A stretch of DNA of 13,865 nucleotides, from contig RFGD01000060.1 in NCBI GenBank assembly GCA_003696705.1, forward strand, positions 1 through 13,865. Reading direction: 5' to 3'. Source of the stretch: Alphaproteobacteria bacterium (lineage in GTDB: Bacteria; Pseudomonadota; Alphaproteobacteria; Rhodobacterales; Rhodobacteraceae). Shown here piece by piece: positions 1 through 5,289 of this stretch; position 1 is the first letter of the stretch; every line of letters begins with the position of its first letter. The position numbers were made by a program, and so were the translations under genes. Under the pieces are notes generated by a model. That model ran no database searches. It was not told where the DNA came from and was given only the letters and a program-made list of their open reading frames with translations.

Positions 1-27
1 CTGTCCGAGCTCTGGCTGTTCAACTGA
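1..27 (+). CDS. 3' end of an upstream gene (partial)
   Basis: The first nine codons in frame 1 read LSELWLFN followed by TGA at 25-27. A good ribosome binding site and the cyoE-like gene follow within 21 bases, so this is probably the last part of the preceding gene in the same operon. Eight residues are too few to identify it. Because the next two genes are heme farnesyltransferase and Sco types, a heme-copper oxidase or NO reductase subunit is a reasonable guess, but this is inference only. Confidence 0.5.
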   Translation: MSELWLFN

Positions 28-48
28 GGCCCAGGAAAGGTCCGGCCC

Positions 49-987
49 ATGACCCTGCAGGCGACACCCTCCCCGATGCGAGCCCCGATGACGGCCGCGG
101 AAAAGCTGCGCGAAGCCGCGGCGATGACGGCGGCGCTGATGAAGCTGTCCATCGGCACCTTCGTGGCGCTGGCCGCGCTCATGGGGATCGTCTCGGCCTC
201 GGGGTCCATGGGCTGGACCGAGGCGCTCCTTTTCGCGCTTGCCGTGCTTGGCGCGTCCGGTGCGGCCGGAGCCTACAACCATTACTACGAGCGCGAGAGC
301 GACCGGCTCATGGCGCGCACCTTCAACCGCCCCTTTGCCTCGGGGCGGCTGAAGCCGGGGGCGGTGTGGCCGGCGTCCTTTCTCGCGCTTCTCGCGGGCT
401 CGCTGTTTCTTGCCCTTGCGGTGGGCGGCGCGCTGGCCGCGCTCTTCGTCCTTCTCGGCGCCATCACCTATGCGCTGGTCTACACCGTCTGGCTCAAGCG
501 TCGTTCGGTGTGGAGCGTGGTCATCGGCGGCGCCTCGGGCAGTTTCGCGCTTCTGGCCGGGGCGGCGGCCAACGCGCCGGACTACGGCCCGGCGGTCGAG
601 CCGGTGCCACTCGTGCTTGCGGCCTGGCAATTTCTGTGGACGCCGCCGCATTTCTGGGCGCTGGCCGCGGCCAAGGGCGCCGACTATCGCCGCGCCGGCA
701 TCCCGATGCTGCCCGTCGTCACGCCCCATTCGACCTGGGGGCCGGTGATCTTCGGCCATGTGGCGTGCCTGGTGGCAATCTCGCTCGTGCCGCTCTTCCA
801 CGGCTACGGGCCGCTTTACGGGATCGGAGCGGGCGTCGGCGGCGCGTTGTTCCTGCGCGCCTCCTGGCGGCTCATGCGCGACCCCGCCCGGCAGAATGCC
901 ATGGCCACCTTCAAGGCCTCGCTCATTCAGTTCGCCGCGCTGGCGCTTGGTCTCTTTGCCGACCGGGGGCTGCAATGGGCGTTCTGA
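49..987 (+). CDS. cyoE: Divergent CyoE/CtaB-type heme farnesyltransferase (UbiA family)
   Basis: Polytopic inner-membrane prenyltransferase of the family that adds a farnesyl group to protoheme to make heme O for heme-copper oxidases. The length of 312 residues is normal for the family, and the sequence is hydrophobic throughout. The first metal/pyrophosphate region starts at Asn77 (NHYYERESD), followed by M88, R90-T91 and R94-P95. The second family signature is TPPHFWALA at about 198-206, with Asp212-Tyr213 and PMLPV after it. Compared with the usual N-x3-DRDID core, two Asp are Glu (E81, E83). The usual NIVIGGAAG-PP region reads WSVVIGGASGSFALLAG, so this looks like a diverged paralogue. 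ATG 49 is preceded by AGGAAAGG at 33-40. The gene overlaps the sco gene by 13 bases. Family assignment is secure; heme O synthesis as the exact reaction is less so. Confidence 0.85.
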   Translation: MTLQATPSPMRAPMTAAEKLREAAAMTAALMKLSIGTFVALAALMGIVSASGSMGWTEALLFALAVLGASGAAGAYNHYYERESDRLMARTFNRPFASGRLKPGAVWPASFLALLAGSLFLALAVGGALAALFVLLGAITYALVYTVWLKRRSVWSVVIGGASGSFALLAGAAANAPDYGPAVEPVPLVLAAWQFLWTPPHFWALAAAKGADYRRAGIPMLPVVTPHSTWGPVIFGHVACLVAISLVPLFHGYGPLYGIGAGVGGALFLRASWRLMRDPARQNAMATFKASLIQFAALALGLFADRGLQWAF

Positions 988-1784
988 AAGCTGCGCTACT
1001 GGCGGTGCTTCTGGCTGCGGCGACGGCGCCCCTTGCGCGGGCCGACGACCTTGCCCGGCGGGCATACGAGGTCAGCCAGGCCGCCATCGGCACCCGCGTT
1101 GGCGACCACCGGCTGACCGACATGAACGGCCGGCCGCTGCGGCTCGGAGAGATTACCGACCGGCCGCTCGTGATCTCGCTCGTCTACACCTCCTGCGGCA
1201 CCGTCTGTCCCGTCGTCAGCGACCATCTCCGCGACGTGGTGCTGGACGCGCGCCGGGCGCTCGGGTCCGAAAGCTTCAACGTTCTGACCTTCGGCTTCGA
1301 CGCGCGCAACGACAGCCCCGCGAAGCTGCGCGGCTTTGCCGTAAGCCACCGCATCGGAGACGTGCCCCGGTGGTGGGTCGCCTCGGCCGACCCGGCGACG
1401 ACCGCGGTGCTTCTCCGCGAGCTCGGCTTTTCCTACGAGGACATCGCCGGGGGCTTTCGACATGTGACCCAGACCACGGTGCTCAAGCCGGGTGGCGAGG
1501 TCTACCGGCAGGTCTACGGCCAGGACTTCCCGGCCCCGGCATTGATCGAACCGCTGAAGGCGCTCGTGCTGGGCGGGTCGACCCTTGCGGCGCAGCCGGC
1601 CGAACTCTGGAAACGGCTGACCTTCCTTTGCACCACCTACGATCCCGCCACCGGGGCCTATCGTTTCGACTACGGGATCTTCTTCGGCATCTTCTTCGGG
1701 GCGCTGTCGCTTCTGTTGATGGCGCTCGTGATCCTCCGGCTCTGGCGCGAACGCCGCCGGGCCTTGCGGGCAGGCGAAACCTGA
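975..1784 (+). CDS. Sco1/SenC-family copper/thiol protein with C-terminal membrane anchor
   Basis: Thioredoxin-fold Sco protein of 269 residues. An N-terminal signal sequence (about 1-23, ending ARA) directs it to the periplasm. The Cu/thiol motif is SCGTVCP, with Cys74 and Cys78, and the conserved copper-ligand His is H163 in FRHVTQTTVL. A C-terminal extension with FLCTTYDP (217-224) leads into one transmembrane segment (about 233-256) and a basic tail, so the protein is probably anchored at its C-terminus. Sco proteins deliver copper or reduce the CuA/CuB site cysteines of heme-copper oxidases and also assist some NO and N2O reductases. ATG 975 is chosen because it opens the signal peptide. 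It lies inside the end of cyoE (13-base overlap), which implies translational coupling. The partner enzyme is not in the window. Confidence 0.88.
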   Translation: MGVLKAALLAVLLAAATAPLARADDLARRAYEVSQAAIGTRVGDHRLTDMNGRPLRLGEITDRPLVISLVYTSCGTVCPVVSDHLRDVVLDARRALGSESFNVLTFGFDARNDSPAKLRGFAVSHRIGDVPRWWVASADPATTAVLLRELGFSYEDIAGGFRHVTQTTVLKPGGEVYRQVYGQDFPAPALIEPLKALVLGGSTLAAQPAELWKRLTFLCTTYDPATGAYRFDYGIFFGIFFGALSLLLMALVILRLWRERRRALRAGET

Positions 1785-1801
1785 AACGGCGGGGCAGTCC
1801 A

Positions 1802-3395
1802 ATGCACAGGCGCACACCGGGGCCGTTCGCACGCGGCTTCGACCGGATCGAACGGGGCCTTGACCGCGCATTCGGGCCCGAATGGAACCCGCTTGCGCAG
1901 CTCGGGCCGCTCGGCTGGTTCCTCTTCTGGATCGTCGTCGTCACCGGCGCCTATCTGTTCGCCTTCTTCGACACCGGGCTGACCGAGACCTACGCCTCGA
2001 TCGAGTGGATCAGCCGCGAGGCGTGGTGGCACGCGGGCGTGGCGCGCAGCCTGCATCGCTACGCCTCGGACCTGATGGTGGTCGTCATGTTCACCCATCT
2101 CCTGCGCGAATGGGCGCTCGGCCGGTTCCGCGGCGCGCGCTGGTTCTCGTGGTTCACCGGCGTTCCGGTGATCTGGTTCGTCTACATGTCGGGGATCACG
2201 GGCTTCTGGCTGGTGTGGGACCGGCTGGCGCAATATGTCGCCGTCAGGACCACCGAGTTTCTGGACACCCTCGGCATCTTCGGCGAGCCGATCGCGCGCA
2301 ATTTCCTGTCGCCCGCGCATCTGTCGGACCGCTTCTTCACGCTGATGGTGTTTCTTCACATCGCGATCCCGCTTCTCCTGCTCCTGCTGATGTGGATCCA
2401 CGTTCAGCGCATCTCGGCCGCCCGCACGCGGCCGCCCCGCGGGCTGGCCGCGATCACACTCGGGGCGCTTGTCGTCAGTGCGCTTGTCGCCCCTGCGCCG
2501 CTCAAGGGCCCGGCCGATCTGGCCAGCGTGCCGCAGGCCGTCGGGCTCGACTGGTTCTTTCTTTCGGCCTATCCGCTGATCGAGCGTGCCGCCGCGCCCG
2601 TCATCTGGATCGGAGCGGTCGTCGGCACGGTTGCCGTGGCCGCCCTGCCCTGGGCGCCGCCGCGCCCACCCCGCCCGGCGGCGGCCGAGGTCTTTCTCGA
2701 CCACTGCAACGGCTGCGAGCGCTGCGCCAACGACTGCCCCTACAACGCCATCCGCATGGTGCCGCGCAGCGACGGCGCCCCCTTCGCCTTCGAGGCGCAG
2801 GTGCTGGCCGACCGTTGCGTCGCCTGCGGCATCTGCATGGGCGCCTGCCCGTCCTCGTCGCCATTCCGGCGTTCGGGCAATCTGGTCACCGGCATCGACC
2901 TGCCCGAGCTGCCCCTGGCCGAGCTTCGGGCCAAGGTGATCCGCGCCGCCGACGAGGCGCCCGCGGGCGTGGACGGGGCGCGGGTGCTGACGCTCTCTTG
3001 TGCGCATGGCGCCGGGGCCGAACAGGCCCCGGGACGCGTGGTCCTGCCCTGCGTGGCCATGGCGCCGCCCTCGCTTTTCGACTTCATTCTCTCGCGCGGG
3101 CTGGCCGACGGCGTGGTGATCGCCGGTTGCGCCGCGCGCGAGTGCCATGATCGCTTCGGGCGGACCTGGACCGAGGCGCGCATCGCCCGCGCGCGACCCC
3201 ATGCTGCGCGAACGGGTGCCGCGCAAGCGGCTGCACACCGTCTGGGCGGGCCCGAGCGAGGGGGCGCGGCTCGGGCGCGAGCGCGACGCCTTCGCCCGGC
3301 AGCTTGCAGCGATGCCGCCGATGCCCCGGGTGCGACCCATGAGCGATGCCGAGCGCGAAGAGGCGCTGGCGCAATCGAGGAGGGCGGCCGAATGA
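1802..3395 (+). CDS. Cytochrome b / 2x[4Fe-4S] ferredoxin / MvhD-like fusion, apparent frameshift near 3190
   Basis: Membrane electron-transfer protein of about 531 residues once the frame break is corrected. Residues 1-205 form a cytochrome b N-terminal (b6-like) domain with two 14-spaced heme ligand pairs, H85/H99 and H186/H200. Further membrane segments lie at about 215-232 and 263-283. A cytoplasmic-type ferredoxin follows with two full Cx2Cx2Cx3CP motifs (C302, C305, C308, C312 and C339, C342, C345, C349). After that comes an MvhD-like domain with four cysteines (C400, C417, C443, C448) that would bind [2Fe-2S]. Frame 2 reads to about 3193; the end of the domain (DPMLRERVP, HTVWAGPSEG) continues in frame 3 from about 3192 to the stop at 3393-3395. 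The role is likely electron transfer between quinol or heme and soluble carriers; the partner is unknown. The stop overlaps the next ATG. Confidence 0.75.
3188..3195 (+). other. Frameshift site in (CG)4 run
   Basis: The run of four CG dinucleotides is where homology moves from frame 2 (ending TEARIARA) to frame 3 (RDPMLRERV). Adding one CG unit, or removing one base, restores a continuous MvhD-like domain. Uncorrected, frame 2 has no stop before 3914 and would run into the next gene, giving a protein of about 704 residues. A sequencing or assembly error is the simplest reading; a real mutation or programmed shift cannot be excluded. Confidence 0.7.
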
Positions 3396-3916
3396 GCACG
3401 ACCACCGAACCCGCCATCCGTCTGGCGCTCGGCGGGGCGCTTTCGCTCGGGATTGTCCTTGGGGCGGCGGCGCTCTCGCAATGGCCACGCTGGCAAAGCG
3501 TGCCCGAGGACGCGGCGATCGTTCGTCTCAGCCTTCGCCACGGCGGCACGCGCAACTGCCGCGCCGCGAGCGCCGAGGAGCTGGCGCGGCTGCCGGCCAA
3601 CATGCGCCGCCGCGAGATCTGCGAGCGGCGGCGGCCATCGGTGCATCTGCGCCTCGAGCTCGACCGCCACACGCTGATCGACCGCGAGGTGCCGCCCTCG
3701 GGGCTGTGGGGCACCGGACCGTCGCGGCTCTACGCGCGTTTCGAGGTGCCGGCCGGCACCCACCGCCTTGCAAGCTCGGTCGAAGACGAAGGCGACGGGC
3801 AGCGCTGGCAGATCGCGCGCGAGGTGCGGATCCAGCCGGGCGAAAACCTCGCGATTGACTTCAGCCCCGAGGCGGGCGGATTCATGTTTCACGAAGGGAG
3901 GGGAGCGGATGGCTGA
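3392..3916 (+). CDS. Hypothetical one-TM, periplasm-facing protein
   Basis: I do not recognise this 174-residue protein. It has a short polar N-terminus and one transmembrane segment (about 11-29, rich in Gly, Ala and Leu). A soluble region follows that should face the periplasm and looks beta-rich, with alternating hydrophobic and charged residues (HLRLELDRHTLIDREV, LYARFEVPAGTHRL). Two cysteines, C56 and C77, lie in the first third and could form a disulfide or bind a metal. The start is firm: ATG 3392 overlaps the preceding stop as ATGA, with GAGGAGGG at 3377-3384 seven bases upstream. It sits between the cytochrome b/ferredoxin gene and hemerythrin and probably belongs to the same operon, perhaps as an accessory subunit of the upstream membrane complex (inference). 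Confidence 0.7.
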   Translation: MSTTTEPAIRLALGGALSLGIVLGAAALSQWPRWQSVPEDAAIVRLSLRHGGTRNCRAASAEELARLPANMRRREICERRRPSVHLRLELDRHTLIDREVPPSGLWGTGPSRLYARFEVPAGTHRLASSVEDEGDGQRWQIAREVRIQPGENLAIDFSPEAGGFMFHEGRGADG

Positions 3917-3951
3917 ACTTCGCGAAGGGAGCCGGGAGAATGGCTGAGCTT
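3893..3951 (+). repeat. Direct duplication of the hemerythrin translation-start region
   Basis: Two 28-base copies, 3893-3920 and 3924-3951, match at 22 of 28 positions with a period of 31 bases. Each holds GAAGGGAG, a purine-rich stretch, and ATGGCTGARCTT. In copy 1, the TGA formed within ATGGCTGA ends the hypothetical gene (3914-3916). In copy 2, the same TGA (3945-3947) ends the 12-codon ORF opened in copy 1, and the ATG (3940) starts hemerythrin. The 31-base period places the two starts in different frames. Confidence 0.8.
3909..3947 (+). CDS. 12-codon micro-ORF overlapping the hemerythrin start
   Basis: ATG 3909 reads MAELREGSRENG and stops at TGA 3945-3947, just inside the hemerythrin gene. 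Its first four residues equal those of hemerythrin (MAEL) because the region is duplicated, and a purine-rich GAAGGGAGGGGAG lies upstream. It may be a remnant of the duplication, or it may act as a coupling leader that hands ribosomes from the upstream gene to hemerythrin. The peptide itself probably has no function. Confidence 0.35.
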   Translation: MAELREGSRENG

Positions 3952-4344
3952 GTCTGGCGTGAAGAGTTCTCGGTCGGCGATCCCGCCGTCGATCACGAGC
4001 ACCGCGAGTTGATCGATCTTGTCAACGCCGCGCTCGGGCGCATTGCCGCCGGCGCCCCGGCGGACGAGATCGATGCGGCGTTCGGCGATCTTCTGGCCGC
4101 CGTTTCGGGGCATTTCGCCCACGAGGAGCGGCAGATGCAGCGCGGAGGCTATGCCGCCTATCCCGAGCACAGGGCCGACCACGAACGCCTGATCGACCGG
4201 CTGCGGGACCTGATGGACGAGGCCCACGAAGACCCCGCGGCGGCCGCCGAAGCGCTGGTGCCGGCGCTCGAGGAATGGTTCAGCGGGCATTTCGCGACCC
4301 ATGACGCGCGTCTGCACGGCGCGCTTGGACCGCACGAGCACTGA
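3940..4344 (+). CDS. Bacteriohemerythrin
   Basis: Single-domain hemerythrin of 134 residues, the normal length, with no signal peptide, so cytoplasmic. All seven expected ligands of the non-heme di-iron site are visible: H21 (DHEH), H58 and E62 (HFAHEE), H77 and H81 (YPEHRADH), H117 and D122 (HFATHD). Such proteins bind O2 reversibly and can react with NO; roles include O2 delivery to membrane enzymes, sensing and NO protection. ATG 3940 is preceded by GAAGGGAGCCGGGAGA. It is the last gene of the + strand run, and only 45 bases separate it from the convergent apbE-type stop. Its place beside putative respiratory genes and a nitrite reductase operon suggests a role in O2 or NO handling (inference). 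It is distinct from the larger YtfE/DnrN di-iron repair proteins. Confidence 0.92.
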   Translation: MAELVWREEFSVGDPAVDHEHRELIDLVNAALGRIAAGAPADEIDAAFGDLLAAVSGHFAHEERQMQRGGYAAYPEHRADHERLIDRLRDLMDEAHEDPAAAAEALVPALEEWFSGHFATHDARLHGALGPHEH

Positions 4345-4389
4345 CAACGGCCGGAGGTGCTGCGCGAGGTGCCGCGCGCCGGGCCGCCT

Positions 4390-5289
4390 TCAGGTGGAAG
4401 CGGGCCAGCGCGCCTCGAGACGCGCGCCCGCGAACCGGTCAGGGGCGCGGGCCTGTGCCGCGCGGTCGAGAAGGCAGAGCGCCGTCGACAGGCCATCGGC
4501 CACCGCGGCCCGCGGCGCAGAGACCGCGACCTTGCGCCAGGCCGCACGCACCGCGCCCCGGCGCGGATCAAGGATGTGGCCGATCCTCCCGGCCGGATCG
4601 AGCACCGTCCCGAACGGCTCGGAAGTGGCGAGCGCCCTGCCCCTCAGCCGCAGTGTCGAGGTGCCAAGCCGCACCGGCCAGCCTCCGCCCAGCGCCCCGT
4701 CGTCGCCAAGGGCCCGCAACTCGCCGGTGTCGACCAGCACGCCGGCGAAACCGTGGGCGGCCAGCGCATCGGCCGCCCGGTCGGCCGCCCAGCCCTGCGC
4801 GATGCCGTTCAGGGTCAGCGCCATGCCCGGCGCCAGCCGGATCATGCGCCGCCCGAGCTCGACACGCCGCCACCCGGCGCGGGCAAGTGCGGCGCCGGCG
4901 TCGCCACCGCCGGCCAGCGCCGCGAAAAGCGGCTGGACCGAGGGATCGAAGGCGCCGGCCGTGGCCGCGTGCAGGACGTCGGCGAGCGCCAGAAGCCCGG
5001 CGAGCGTCGGCGAGGGGTTGGCAACCACGCCGGTGCGGTTGAGGCGAACCAGCTCGGAGTCGCGCCGGAACAGGCTTGCGGCCCGCTCGACGCGCGCGAT
5101 TTCCCGCAGGGCGGCGCGAAGGGCGCGGCGCGCCCGATCCGCATCGGCGCCCCTGAGGCGGATCATGGCCTCGGCACCGAAGACGCGGCTGCGCCAGACG
5201 GTTTCCGGGACCGCCGGGCCCAGGCCAAGCGCGCCGCCCAGGGCGGTCAGCGATGCGGCGACGAGGAATCGGCGGCGGTTGAGGGTCAT
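4390..5289 (-). CDS. nirX: ApbE/NirX/NosX-type FAD:protein FMN transferase (internal start within the nirI frame)
   Basis: Periplasmic Mg-dependent enzyme that transfers FMN from FAD to a Thr of FMN-binding domains. It is 299 residues if begun at ATG 5289. It opens with a twin-arginine signal (NRRRFL, then a hydrophobic stretch to about 25), usual for NosX/NirX. Family motifs are LNGIAQGWAADRA (160-172, normally GGIAKGYAVD), VDTGE (186-190), HILDPRRG (238-245) and the metal-binding ADGLSTAL (264-271, with D265 and T269). AGGAGGT at 5304-5298 lies eight bases before this ATG, an ideal ribosome binding site, so free NirX is probably made. No stop separates it from nirI, so a fused form is also possible. 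The likely substrate is the NirI FMN domain. In Paracoccus nirX is, as far as I recall, a separate gene. Confidence 0.85.
   Translation of the reverse strand: MTLNRRRFLVAASLTALGGALGLGPAVPETVWRSRVFGAEAMIRLRGADADRARRALRAALREIARVERAASLFRRDSELVRLNRTGVVANPSPTLAGLLALADVLHAATAGAFDPSVQPLFAALAGGGDAGAALARAGWRRVELGRRMIRLAPGMALTLNGIAQGWAADRAADALAAHGFAGVLVDTGELRALGDDGALGGGWPVRLGTSTLRLRGRALATSEPFGTVLDPAGRIGHILDPRRGAVRAAWRKVAVSAPRAAVADGLSTALCLLDRAAQARAPDRFAGARLEARWPAST

Noticed and set aside
1670..3892. Long open frame on the - strand opposite the cytochrome b region
   Set aside because: Its composition is typical of antisense frames in GC-rich genes, with no domain, and the + strand has clear motif-bearing genes.
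758..3916. A single open frame of about 1052 codons on the + strand
   Set aside because: It joins an out-of-frame reading of cyoE/sco to the cytochrome b gene and the orphan gene. Only the part from 1802 has recognisable domains, and the MvhD end lies in another frame.
4345..4389. Bidirectional terminator between the convergent hemerythrin and nirX genes
   Set aside because: Only short imperfect pairing (GGCCGG with CCGGGCC) and no T runs on either strand, so not supportable.
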